A stretch of DNA of 64,000 nucleotides. Origin: Piezodorus guildinii. Lineage: Eukaryota; Arthropoda; Insecta; Hemiptera; Pentatomidae. The notes beneath the pieces are model-generated. The model was not told the DNA's origin. It did no database searches and saw only the letters and a list, made by a program, of their open reading frames with translations. Both the position numbers and the translations under genes were made by a program. Every line of letters begins with the position of its first letter. Positions within the stretch are counted from its first letter, which is position 1. The DNA lies in contig CM041293.1 of the NCBI GenBank assembly GCA_023052935.1, positions 178,298,789 to 178,362,788 of the forward strand, in the 5' to 3' direction. Shown piece after piece: positions 44,715-56,185 of the stretch.

Positions 44715-44970
44715 GTTAAGTTTGCTTGTATGATATTTATTTATTTCCCAACTTGTATTTATCTCTATTACAGGTTGTTGTTTTGATTTGTTTGTTGTTT
44801 TTCTTTTGTTTTTATTAATTGTTATTTTTTTTATATATTTGAATTTAATTATTTTTGACTTTATCATTATTTTCTGTATATATTGTATGAATGTGTATTA
44901 CATCACTATTACTACTGTTTATTATGTAACAAATTGTAATATTTTTCAATAAATAAAAATAAAAAAATCT
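44715..44970 (+). mobile_element. LINE 3'UTR tail
   Basis: GTATTACATCACTATTACTA, GTAACAAATTGTAAT and TCAATAAATAAAAATAAAAA resemble a Jockey-type 3'UTR with an A-rich tail. No coding part. Confidence 0.45.
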
Positions 44971-45329
44971 GAAGGTGGTTTATTGTAAAAACAAATATTT
45001 AAGAAAAGAGCTTCTATGGATAATTGTTTATAAGACAATTTCTAGTAATATAAACCGATACATAAATACTTCATTTTAAGCTCATGTCTCAAAATAATCA
45101 TAAAAGACATATTAGAAGATTACACCGAACACGAAGAGCAAAAGTAAAAGCGGCTTAAAAAACAAAATACGATGAAAGTCCCTCTGTTTTTACCGCTTTA
45201 AACAAAAACGAGTCCCTCTATAAAATAAAATTAAAAAAAACCATTATATGTATACATTATATTTAACATATTATATTTAAAAGAAAGGAAAAAATAACGG
45301 TTGCAATTATAAGATAGAGTTGGTAGGGA

Positions 45330-45545
45330 GAAAGATATAACCAATTAAGAAGGAGCGGGAAGGGGAGAGTAATGAAAGGAGACGAATTAATGAGAGCTTT
45401 CTGGTTTTAATTTTCTCCCTCCATCTCCTCTCTCGGGGGGCCCTAAGCGGAATAAACACTCGCCGGGAAAAATTGTATTCGATATATTTTTCTTCTCTTA
45501 CATGCGTACGAGTGTGTCTCTAGGGGATGTCTCGGGATGGAAAAA
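45330..45545. other. GC-richer unique block, possibly conserved non-coding
   Basis: A sharply GC-richer block (CTCTCGGGGGGCCCTAAGCG, ACTCGCCGGGAAAAATTG) in AT-rich DNA, with no frame, no splice logic and no second copy in the window. It lies upstream of the neuroligin-like gene. Candidate regulatory or conserved sequence only. Confidence 0.25.
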
Positions 45546-45650
45546 CAATTTCATTAAGTAATTTATATTCAGAAATATATTTTATATAAAACTATTAGCA
45601 AAACATGACTTTACTAGAGAATTTAAATTGTTTTCTTAATTAACTATCTT

Positions 45651-45652
<2 letters not shown>

Positions 45653-45691
<39 letters not shown>
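45653..45691. repeat. CT and TA microsatellite
   Basis: (CT)n followed by (TA)n. Confidence 0.9.
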
Positions 45692-46633
45692 GTTCACGCC
45701 ATATGTTACGGCCTGATAAGGTTTTTATAGTTTTTCAATCGAAAAATGATAAGTTCATTTTTATGATATTTATAATAAGATCATTTTTTTTTTTTTAAAC
45801 CTTTATTTCTTAATTTCTTTTTAAAATAGTTATTTTAAATATAATTAAAAGTTTTTAAACGAGAGCAGTAGAAGAGAAAGACAGAAGACTATCGTACTTC
45901 AATTGTTTTTTGACTGCCTCGTGCGAGTCGAGTCTTAAGCTAGCGTCTGAGCCGTGAAGATGTGCCGTATATAGACCCAAGATTCCTCCCAACGTTTGGA
46001 AACGAATTTCTTCATCTTCTCATCGTTCCCTTTGGAACTTCGTCCAAGCCGCCCTGCGGTAATTTTCTTCAATACTCAAGACGACTTCGTTCAAGCCGTC
46101 CTGCGGTCGTTTTCTTCAACACTCAACTGGACATCTTTACGTGAATGTAATCTATCTTTATCCATTAATGAAACATTTAATTTCTTAATTCTTATTCAAG
46201 AAACTGTTTAATTTGATAACTATTTTTTTTTACAGCTTTAAGCATTAATTAAGTTAAGTTTGTTTCTTCTATTTTTACAATATTCTAATTAGGTTTATTT
46301 TGTTTCCTACATTTTCTTACAGCTGTTTAATTATAATTAGGTTAATTTTTTCTTATATAAATTTATTAGGTTAATTTGTTTCTTATCTTGTTTATATGTA
46401 TTTCAGTGTATTAAATGTATTGTGATTCGTTGTTTGCTTTCATTATTTTTATTTATTTTAAATCTATACAGTCCTTATTTTTTCCTTATTGTTTATTTCC
46501 AAAGAACCACCCTCAATTTTGAGTCACTTGGAAGTACTATTCTTTCACGGATAGCCCAGCGTATACAATATATATATAACGTGATGATAACGTATAAATG
46601 ATAACGTGATTCTTGTTGTCCGCGAACTCCTAC
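45690..46633 (+). mobile_element. Possible solo LTR (weak)
   Basis: About 940 bp start TGTTCACGCCATATGTTACG and end CCGCGAACTCCTACA, that is TG...CA ends. A GC-richer middle (GAGTCGAGTCTTAAGCTAGC) and a short internal tandem duplication (46025-46125) are reminiscent of LTRs. No convincing target duplication and no second LTR. Confidence 0.25.
46022..46125. repeat. Tandem duplication, about 48 bp
   Basis: GAACTTCGTCCAAGCCGCCC and GACTTCGTTCAAGCCGTCCT start two adjacent copies, each followed by TGCGGT(A/C)-TTTTCTTCAA-ACTCAA. Confidence 0.7.
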
Positions 46634-46649
46634 AACACTGGATTATAAA

Positions 46650-46755
46650 TTTGACATTAACATGAATTAACATTTGTGAACTCTATTTATTATTTGTTAA
46701 ATTGATTTTAACAATTTAAGTTAGTGAACTTCGTGTGCTGTTCACACCAGATTTT
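46650..46755 (-). mobile_element. HINE-like 5' end fragment
   Basis: Only AGTTAGTGAACTTCGTGTGC and TGTTCACACCAGA are recognisable. Confidence 0.4.
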
Positions 46756-47299
46756 TTATTTGGCGTACTTTTCTTTTCATACTTTTGTAAATAACAATTC
46801 AATAATCTATGTTTGTATGACAAGAAGTATCTTACATTTTGATTTTATAGAAATATTTGCCATTCTTGAAGGTCCAGAATAAATATATTTTTCTATATGT
46901 TGATGTTATATAAGGAGCATACGCACACCCATACTTATCTAAATCACACACACAAGTTTGGATTAATTACGAAAGTACTTCCAACCACATCTTATTTTCT
47001 AAATAGTTGGTTGAATGCCAGAATTAATACTGCCTTCACGTCTTAGCCCTAAATTATTCTATAAATTTAACTGACAGAGCTGTAAAATGTGAATGAGTGT
47101 TTGCTGACAAATATAGCTGAAACGAGTATGCAAATTATATCATTTCAATTAAACGCTGCGTTTACATAATTAATTATTTCTGATGTATTGCCTTGATTTG
47201 GTCGATGTTCTGATTTAATATGACATGGTTTATTGTTTTCTATCAAATTATTTAATCATTACTAGGATGATACATAAAAGGCCTCTAGATTTTCTATTA

Positions 47300-47390
47300 G
47301 CTATCAAAAATATTTACTTTTCTAAAGATCAGTGGTTAAAAATAAATTTAAATAAAACCAACCAAATAAGTTTCACCCTTCGTAAGTAAT
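47300..47390 (+). mobile_element. Jockey LINE scrap
   Basis: KDQWLKINLNKTNQISFTLR matches the WxIKINxxKSxQITFTLR block. A SINE follows directly. Confidence 0.6.
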
Positions 47391-47409
47391 GGTATTAAGA
47401 ATATTATTC

Positions 47410-47655
47410 AATGCTATAATGGGAGTCCTAAATGTTACCTATCTAGATTTAATTAGGATAGGGATCTTTATCGAGTGCCTCACATCGAACAGACTCTGGA
47501 TCACCGTTTTACGTCCCCTCTGAAGGACGGCATATCTAAGGATTTTTTTCTGCTATAAAAAAAATCCTAGGGCCACATCCGGGTTCGAACCCGTGATCAT
47601 AGCCATATGAGGGTGTTATGCTAGCCACTATGCTACATGTGACCTCCTGACAGAA
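47410..47655 (-). mobile_element. tRNA-headed SINE, 3'-truncated
   Basis: On the minus strand the head TAGTGGCTAGCATAACACCC and the B box CACGGGTTCGAACCCG are well kept. The body follows, and the tail is absent. Confidence 0.72.
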
Positions 47656-47739
47656 TCTTATAATCATATTCCGCTTCTAAAAGACGATGGTTTCCTGGGC
47701 TGTGTTGGACAGAGAGAAATCCGCACTTTTTTCTGACCA

Positions 47740-48860
47740 CCATTAAACTGTTTTTCATCCTCACATAGACTTAACAGACATACAACACGAAAATTATGTG
47801 CAGAAATTCTTAGACTCTCCTCTTCCTATGTCTCTTCCGCCAAAATCCTTTACTCCTTCCGAAGTTTCTAGACAGATTATGAAAATACCAAAAAGGAAGA
47901 CTCCTGGTTATGACCCTATCACTGCTGGGGTACTTCGAAAAATCCCCAGAAAAGCTTTAGTCTTTCTTACAACACTGTAAAACGCTATACTTAGGACAAC
48001 TAAATTCCCTATCCAATGGAAATATTCTACAATTTCAATGGTACACAAACCCAACAAAGACAAACATAGACCTGACTCTTATAGACCTATTAGCCTTCTT
48101 CCGGTATGTTCTAAAATATTTGAAAAACTCTTGCACGAACGCATTATTAACATAATGAGAGACCAAGACATATTTCCAGATCACCAATTCGGATTTCGAT
48201 CTTCTCATTCCACAACACAACAGCTACACAGAGTTACTGACTTTATTTCTACTGCTCTAGAACTAAAACAATACGCATCTGGGGCATTTTTGGATGTTAT
48301 TCAGGCTTTTGATAGGGTGTGTCTTCTTTTTAAACTGAAACCTATTCTTCCTTGCACATATTATTTAGTTCTACAGTCTTTTCTTCATGACTGTTTCTTC
48401 TCTGTCCGACAGGGTTCAGAGACCTCCTCAATAAAACCAATCTGTGCAGGTGTTCCCCAAGGTTCTATCCTGGCCCCATTCTCTACTTAATATACACATA
48501 TGACTTACCAACAGACCAAAACATCCTAACTGCGACATATGCCGAAAACACTGCTATTGGTACGAGGAACACAGACCCAATACAGACCAGTATGACATTA
48601 CAACACCACTTGGACAATGTACAAAACTGGTGTAAGAAATGGAAATTAAAAATTAACCATGACAAGTCACAACATGTTACATTTACTTTAAGACACGGAA
48701 CCTGTCCTCCAGTTTATATAGACGACCACCAGATATCACAAACAAATACAGTAACGTACTTGGGACTAATGTTTGACAAAAGATTGACATGGGGCCCACA
48801 CGTCAAAACAAACGCTCTACTAAACTACAAAAGGCTTCTTTACATGACATTCCATTCCTA
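47740..48860 (+). mobile_element. Jockey LINE reverse transcriptase with YAEN instead of YADD
   Basis: The fragment starts with PKSFTPSEVSRQIMKIPKRK and TPGYDPITAGVL, then a stop. The frame 48038-48490 has DSYRPISLLPVCSKIFEKLL, PDHQFGFRSSHSTTQQLHRV, GAFLDVIQAFDRV and AGVPQGSILAP. After a frameshift the catalytic site reads YAENT (about 48538-48552), which would abolish polymerase activity. Then come NWCKKWKLKINHDKSQHVTF and YLGLMFDKRLTWGPH. The C-terminal block and tail are missing. Confidence 0.82.
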
Positions 48861-49164
48861 CCTAATTTATATTTATATTTATATTTACAAAACGTTTATC
48901 TATGTTATCTGTATTTCATTTACTATGTATGAATGTAAACAAATCTAATGCACACATCAAAATACTTTTACTTACCTCCGTCGCCAAAATAAACTTAAGA
49001 ATTTTTAAATACGGTAAGAGATGCAATATATTGATATGTGAAATTAAAAATGCTAAACAATTAATGACATTTCGATAAAAACATGTGTTAGATAAAAAAA
49101 ATCTGTTATATTATTGTCTATAACAAATAGATTCATTCGTTTTTTATCTCTCACCATCACTTTT

Positions 49165-50085
49165 TTACTTCCACTTACTACATATAGTAAGGGGAAGTAT
49201 TGCGATCGTGAAAATTTTCGAATTCCAGTTTTCAACGGAAATACACGTTTTAGGGTCCCCTGAGTCCAAATAACCAAGTCCCGCAAAAAGGTCTGTGTGT
49301 GTGGTAACTCCCGGGCGGAAACGGTAAGTCCTATGAAACTGAAATTTCATATTTAAGACAAATAAACGCCTGGGACGTGACAAAACCTTTTTCATCAGAA
49401 TGAGCTTACCAGAAGAGCCACTTTATATTATGCATTTTGCACTTTTTTTTATTTTCTCAAAAACGGTTCCGGCGATTTTGATTAAACACGCTATATCGAT
49501 GTATAATTTAATGGGCTTTAATATCATGTAGGTTTCATTCTGATTAAAATGGTCTCCCAGGGATTAAATGCCAATATTTTAAATTTTCCTTCTCTAAAGT
49601 ACCTTTAATTTTGTTGATTCTATAAAAATAACTATATTATCTTGTTACCATAAAAAACAGGTATATATGTAAGTTGTGCGAATCTAAAAAACAGCTAAAG
49701 ATGAAAACTGAAAAAAAAAATTTAGCGCAATTTTTTGTTTTTGAACATAAGAGCAGTAATATACATGTATGATATCCCGTTGGAAAGCTAAAGCTTTTAG
49801 AAAAGATATCTCATACACAAGCTTTTTAAAGTTGAGAGTGATGAAAAGACGATAAAACTAACTGATTATTTTAGATAATAATATAATAGATTTTTTAATA
49901 AAACACGTGTTTTTATAGAAATTCATTTTGATTAATTGTTTAATATGTCCTAAATTGGACATATTGCTCAATAAAAAAAAAAATCTTTAATATTTTTACG
50001 TATTTTTATCTCTAACTGTATTTAAAATTCTTTTATTAATTTTAAAAATGGAGGTAAGTGAAAGTCGTGTGTCGCCCGCAATAGA
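49165..50085 (-). mobile_element. HINE copy with a 39-bp LINE-tail insertion
   Basis: A complete copy from TTACTTCCACTTACTACATA to GTGTGTCGCCCGCAATAGA. A minute LINE 3' tail is inserted at 49947-49985. Confidence 0.78.
49947..49985 (+). mobile_element. 39-bp LINE tail insertion
   Basis: GTCCTAAATTGGACATATTG, CTCAAT and an A run are flanked by TTTAATAT (49939-49946 and 49986-49993) inside a HINE. An extremely 5'-truncated LINE integration. Confidence 0.65.
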
Positions 50086-50760
50086 TTTTTCTTATTACTG
50101 CTAATGAGATAATATGCTTAATTTTTCGTGTCAATAAAATTGATTTATTAATTAGATTAATTAGAAAATTTAAAATACCGGCATTTAAGCACTGTCAAAC
50201 TATTTCAATGAGAATGAAATTCACATCATATAAAAGTCCACTGTATTTTACATCGATATAGCGAGTTTAATGAAAATTGTTAGAGCCGTTTTTGAAAAAT
50301 CATAAAAAGGTGCAAAATGCATCTTGTAAACTACTTCTTCCAGGGATCACTTGTAGCTGGGTGGCTAGCGTAACAGCCTCCCATGCTAAAGGTCACGGGT
50401 TCAAACACGCAGGTAGTCCTAGGATTTTTTAATAGGAGTAAAACATCCTTAGTTACGCCGTCCTTCGGAGGGGACGTTAAAAGGTGGTCCCGAGCCTGTG
50501 CGATGTCAGGTACTCGTTAAAGATTCCTATCCTAATAAAACCTGGATAGGCAAAATTCAGGACTCCCACTGTAGCATCGTCCGATTAGCCATAGTAGCAT
50601 AAAGTGACATTAAATAAATAAATAAAAATAAACTACTTCTTCCGGTTAGTGATTTTAGTGAAAAGAAAAATGTAACATCTCTGTTATATACGCTTTTAAA
50701 ATATAAAATTTCAGATTTATACAACTTATTGTTTTCAAGCCAAATTTACCACATACAGAG

Positions 50761-50802
<42 letters not shown>

Positions 50803-50880
50803 ACATCTTTTTGCGGTACTTCGTGATTTCTGTTAAAAACTAGGATACAAAAATTTTCAGAGTCGCAATGCTTTTCCTTC
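50086..50880 (+). mobile_element. HINE internal and 3' part carrying a SINE
   Basis: Forward HINE sequence from ACTGCTAATGAGATAATATG through the CA run at 50766-50800 to TCGCAATGCTTTTCCTTCTA, interrupted by a SINE at 50342-50628. Confidence 0.7.
50342..50628 (+). mobile_element. tRNA-headed SINE with perfect target duplication
   Basis: A 287-bp copy flanked by the 15-bp duplication TAAACTACTTCTTCC (50327-50341 and 50629-50643). A box within GGGTGGCTAGCGTAACAGCC, B box within GGTCACGGGTTCAAAC, tail (AAAT)n. The long duplication indicates LINE-type target-primed integration. Confidence 0.85.
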
Positions 50881-50882
50881 TA

Positions 50883-51660
50883 TTGGATTGTGTCACATGA
50901 AATGTCCGGTTTCAAGGTAAAGGATTATTATTAAAAATACGATATGAAAACAAGATAATTTTATTCGAAGTATTAACCTTCTTTTTCTACACATTTTTCC
51001 CAACGTGACACCAACTTTTTTATCCCCGAACTGAAAAACTCTGAGCTTTGAAGTAAAACCAAATCTGAAAACGTACTTTTCACTTGATTATTATTTTCAA
51101 AAAGTTTTTCCTTGACGAAGTTGTCTGAATTCCTGGACAGGTGGTAATCTGTTGGAGACAAGTCGGGAGAATATGGTGGGTGCAGAAGAACTTCGTAGCC
51201 CATTTCTTTCAATTTTTCCACGATACGTTTTGAAACATGGGGTCTTGCTGCCGCTCAGTGAGATCATGAGGTACCCATGTATAGGCTTTTTTACTTTCCC
51301 AATACACTTTAATTGTCTGGAAACGGTATATGCACTTGCATTTGGTTGTGCTGAGAGTCCTCTAACTGTTTGGCAGGGGTTTCCTTCTACTGTGTGTTTG
51401 AGGACATCGTTGTCTATTACGGACGGAGGTCTTCCTCGTGGCTATTACTTGAAAATCGCGTGTTTCCATGTTCATATTTGGAGGTATACTAAAATGTGGG
51501 TAATTGATTGGGAAGCTAATGTTTATAATACAAAAGTAGAAAATTAGTAACTATTTACTTTAAATATGTAAACATTCGGAAAAAAACAACAGAGACCTGC
51601 AAAATCCTTCATGTATTTCAGAAACTATAAAAACGGACATTTTCATGTGAAATAACTCAA
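50883..51660 (-). mobile_element. Mariner B, deleted copy
   Basis: A 778-bp copy flanked by TA (50881-50882 and 51661-51662). On the minus strand the C-terminal piece reads EKLKEMGYEVLLHPPYSPDL then PTDYHLSRNSDNF. The internal junction TGAGCGGCAGCAAGACCCCA is present. A further deletion removes the codons between the 5' METRDF region and PRGRPPSVIDNDVL. Confidence 0.84.
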
Positions 51661-51664
51661 TATT

Positions 51665-52185
51665 AAAAAATTCCTCATAATCTGTATCACACATTTAATA
51701 TATTTCTGTAAGGACCGCTGATAACGAATATGAAATATTATCTCTCGAAGCGGAACTTGATTGAGGAAAATTGACATAAAAGTGATCAGATTTTATCAAC
51801 TCAAGTTTTACCTTTGAAACGAAGTTAATTGGAAATTCCTTTCTGTCAATCTAGCAATTATCGGAGGAGGTTAGGATTCGAAAAGGCTGAGTAATCGTTT
51901 TGTTCTTCTAAGTCGGCAATTAATAATAACACAGCAGCAAGTCAATTAGTAACTGTATCGAAGGATGGTAATGAAATCGAATCCAGAATCTGATTCTGGA
52001 ATGGAATATTCAAACGCGTAACGAAATATAGGTATGGTTTCAGCATTAAGTTTTTTGGTTTATTATAATCAATAAATAATCTTTGTAAACGACTAAAAAA
52101 GTAAAATAAAATACAAATAAAGCCTTACACCCTCAAAATGTTAGGGCTTACGTTTCAAGTTTCAGCATTTAAAAATTCGCTTGTC
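51665..52185. other. No gene recognised
   Basis: Unique, moderately GC-richer sequence without open frames, between mariner B and a HINE. Confidence 0.3.
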
Positions 52186-52189
52186 CACC

Positions 52190-53195
52190 ATCTGTTTCTT
52201 CATTTAAATTACCTTTAACTTGAAGATATTATAAAAAATAACCATATTATCATTTTAGCATTGATAAAAAACGGATAAATATATAAGTTAAAAAAATCGA
52301 TGTACAACAAAAGGTGATGAGCAAAAATATATTTTAATGTAGTTTTGGGGATTTTTAACATAAACACAGTAGTACAGGTGTTTAATATACCGTTGGAAAG
52401 CTAAATATTTTATAAAAAATATTATCTTATACACAAATTTTTAAAAGTTAACGGAGAATGATGTAAAGCCGATAAAAATAATTTATTGTCGTAAATATTA
52501 TTATAAGAGAATATTTTAGCTTTGAAATTTCTAATGGGGTTTCTGTGGTGCTCCGATTCACCGGTATCATCACTTGTCAGGCACCCAGGAATTCGATCGC
52601 CCGACTTTGTGTTCATGGTAATTATTTTCGTGAGAAGTCACTTCATGAAATAATTTGGAAAACCTTGAAGTAGTCATATAAACTAGGAGACTGAGGTTTT
52701 ATGACCATATGGTAAGAATAAACAGAGGCTGAACAAACAGATTTTTGACAAAGTTCTAGGCTATAAGAATATGGGTGGTTATGCGAAGCAAATAAAAGAG
52801 GAGCTCGATGGGTTAAAAATCAAGAAAATAGACTGCTTAGATAGAGAGCTTTTTGGGAAGAAAATAAAAGAAGTTGCGGTTCTTACAAGAAATACAAAGA
52901 AACTGGGAAGAAAATGGACAAAGGAAGAGCGGGAGGAACAGTCCAGGAAGATAAAAGAATATTGGAGAAAAAGGAAGATGAAAGATGTGAAGAAGACAGA
53001 ATGATATTCACGTGGTTCTTGATGGCCAATTCGTGCAAAAAAAAAAATAGAATATTAAAAAAAACATATATTTATATTGCAACTTAATGTAATTGATTCT
53101 TAAACAATTTATTTTCATATATAAATATTTTGAAAAAATCTTAAATTGATTTTAAAAACGCAGGTAATGAAAGTGGTGTTAGCAACAGATTTTTT
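52190..53195 (-). mobile_element. HINE copy split by LINE debris
   Basis: HINE sequence at 52190-52500, then a LINE 3' end (52670-53050), then HINE 5' end sequence (GATTTTAAAAACGCAGGTAA ... TAGCAACAGA). Confidence 0.6.
52670..53050 (+). mobile_element. LINE 3' end, family Y
   Basis: LRFYDHMVRINRG, then MGGYAKQIKEELDGLKIKKI and RKWTKEEREEQSRKIKEYW are homologous to 6290-6665. Same terminus ATGATATTCACGTGG...A(n). Confidence 0.62.
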
Positions 53196-53693
53196 CAAAA
53201 TTCGGTTAAAAAATACAAGGGAATCCAAAGATGATTTCAACACCTAGACGTTGATATCTGTCTATTATTTTTAAATTGGCTGCCGAATAGAAGTGATTTT
53301 ATTCAATATCTCTGTTATTTTTGAGGAGAGAGAAAAAAAAATTAACCAAAACATCGAGCATAATTATAAAAAAGGTAAACAAATTACATTTATGCCTGAT
53401 TATAATTATTTGGAAATAATAAACTATTGTCTTTTAAATACTTAAATATTATCATATTTTATCAATTAGTCTGATAAGGATTAAGTATTGAAAAAAAATC
53501 AAGTGTGTAATTTATAAAGCTCCATTCGTAAAACATCCTGTTTCTGTAGGAAGGTTTCAGTACTTGTATTAATCAAAATTTGAATATTTTCTTAAAATTT
53601 CAATAGAGGAGAAGAAAAATCAGTAATTTTATATATTGACTAATTACATCTAATTGGAAATAAGTCTATTTGCTTCCTAAACACATAGAAAAA

Positions 53694-54592
53694 TCTGGTG
53701 CGGGCAACACACAACCTTCACTTACCTCCATTTTTAAAATAAATGAAAGAATTTTCAAAAACAGTTAGAGATAAAAATACGTGAACTATTAAGGAATTGA
53801 GTAAATTGAATTTATATACAAACATGTGTTTTATTAACAATTCTATTATATCATTATCTAAAATAATCAGTTAGTTTTATCTTCTTCTCATCACTCTCTA
53901 TTAACTTCTAAAAGCTTGTGTATGAGATGATATTTTTTCTAAAATCTTTAGCTTTCCAACGGTATATCATACATGTATATTACTGCTCTTATGTTCAAAA
54001 ACGAAAAATTGTATTAAAAAAAATATTTTTTCTGTTTTCTCCTTTAGTTGGGTATCGAATTTATTCAATGTATATATTTACCTGTTTTTCATCAGTTTTA
54101 ACAAGATGATATAGTTATTTTTATTGAATCTACAAAATTAAAGGTACTTTAGAGGAAGAAAATTTAAAATATCGGCATTTAAGCCCTATCAGACCATCTT
54201 AATCAGAATAAAGCCTACATGATATTAAAGCCCATTAAATTTTACATCGATATAGCGAGTTTAATCAAAATCGTCCGAACCGTTTTTGAGAAAATCGAAA
54301 AAAGGTGCAAAATGCATGTTATAAAGTGCCTCTTCTGGTAAGCTCATTTCGATGAAAAAAGTTTTGCCACGTCTCACATTTGTCCTAATTATGAAATTTC
54401 AGATTCAAAGGACTTACCGTTTCCGTCCTGGAGAGACCACACACACACACACACACACACAGAGACCTGTTTGCGGGACTTGGTTATTTGGACTCAGGGG
54501 ACCCTAAAACGTTAATTTCCGTTGAAAACTGGTATTCGAAAATTTTCACGATCGCAATACTTCCCCTTACTATATATAGTAAGTGCAAGTAA
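53694..54592 (+). mobile_element. HINE copy, complete
   Basis: TCTGGTGCGGGCAACACACA to CTTACTATATATAGTAAGTG, with a CA run at about 54439. An 899-bp copy with few changes. Confidence 0.8.
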
Positions 54593-54847
54593 AATATGTG
54601 TTTATTGGGCACATTATCTCAATTAAAATATGTATCCTACTTTAATTGTATCAACTTATTAGAGAATAATTGAACAGTTTATTCCACATCCAAATCTGTT
54701 CCGTTTAGAACCTGTATATATAATATATAGTAAGATAAAGTATTGCGATTATGAAAATTTTTGAATTTCAGTATTCAACGGAAATACAGGTTTTAGGGTC
54801 CTCTGAGTCCACCAAGTCCCTCAAAAAGGTCTGTGTGTCCGTGTGTG

Positions 54848-54893
<46 letters not shown>

Positions 54894-55261
54894 AAGTCTA
54901 GCGAAAAAACAATAAGTTGTGTAAATCTGAAAATTCATATTTGAGACATATTGCTGTACGTTCGATATGTTACAGCAACTTTCTCATCAAAATCGACGTA
55001 CTAGAAGAGCCATGTTAAAAGATACATTTTGCATCTTTTCACTATTTCCTCCAAAATGGCTCAAACTTTTTTGATTACACTCGCGATTTGATTATATCGA
55101 TAATTTGAAGTGCTTTAGTATAATGTAGATTTAATTGTCATTGAAATAGTCTGACAGGGCTTAAATACAGATAGTTTAAATTTTCTTCTTCTAAAGTACC
55201 CTAAATTTTGTAGATTCGAAAAAAAAAAAAAATATCATCTTATTAACATAGATAAAAATAA

Positions 55262-55990
55262 TAATAATAATAATAGGCTTACCGAACCCGAAGGTTCGAT
55301 GCCGATACCACCAAACTTCGCCTGCACACACTTGTCCAATGTCCTTAATGCAATCCTCCCATCGACGCTTTGGCCTACCTTTCGGACGCCTACCAGTCGG
55401 TTCAGCGAATATCAACTTTCTCGGAATCCGTTCCTCACTAAGCCCAACAACTTTACGCGCCCATTTGAGTCTCCGCGATGCTATCAACTCAATTATATTC
55501 AATGTACAAACTCCGCAATTCCGCGTTGTGCAACCTTCTAAACTCCCCAGTGGCCTCATCTCTCTTCGGACCAAATATTTTACGCAGTACCTTATTCTCG
55601 AAAACCTTAAACCGTTGTTCATTCTTCAAAGTAAGCGACCACGTTTCGCATCCGTAAAGAACCGTTGGAAGAATAATAGTTTTATAAATTCTAACCTTTA
55701 AGTTTTTAGACAGAAGCCGCGAGCTAAGTAATTTAGCAACTGAATAATAACACGCATTTCCCACCTTTAACCAGGACTTTATTTCTTCCTGGATTTCATT
55801 TTTCCTTGTTATCATTGAACCTAAATACTTGAATTTCTCTATGTGTTCAAAAGTATGACCTGAAATATTAATATCATCAAGATCGCCACCATTTCTGCAA
55901 CTAATCATATATTTCGTCTTATTGGTATTTAATTCGAGACCTATTTGTTTACCGGTTTTTATTAACACACTTGTATATGTATATTGTATA
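55262..55990 (-). mobile_element. I-like LINE 3' end with (TAA)n tail
   Basis: Two overlapping minus frames hold GLELNTNKTKYMISCRNGGD, FKYLGSMITRKNEIQEEI, LPTVLYGCETWSLTLKNEQR, NKVLRKIFGPKRDEATGEFR, and after a frameshift near 55500 IASRRLKWARKVVGLSEERI and GRPKRRWEDCIKDIG. It ends in a TTATTATTA run (55258-55275). Trinucleotide tails are typical of I-clade LINEs; clade by inference. Confidence 0.78.
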
Positions 55991-56185
55991 TGTACGAATA
56001 GTAATATAGACGTATAATATACCGTTGGAAAGCGAAAGAGTTCAGAAAACATATTATCTTATACAAAAAAAGTTGTCAAATGTAATGGAAAGCGACGAGT
56101 AGTACATAAACGTATAACTGATTATTATCCGTAACGATTTAATATTGTTATATTATTTAATATAAATTACATGTTTCTAATAATT

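Noticed and set aside
45690..46633. Full LTR retrotransposon
   Set aside because: No second LTR, no gag-pol coding sequence and no target duplication; kept only as a weak solo-LTR candidate.
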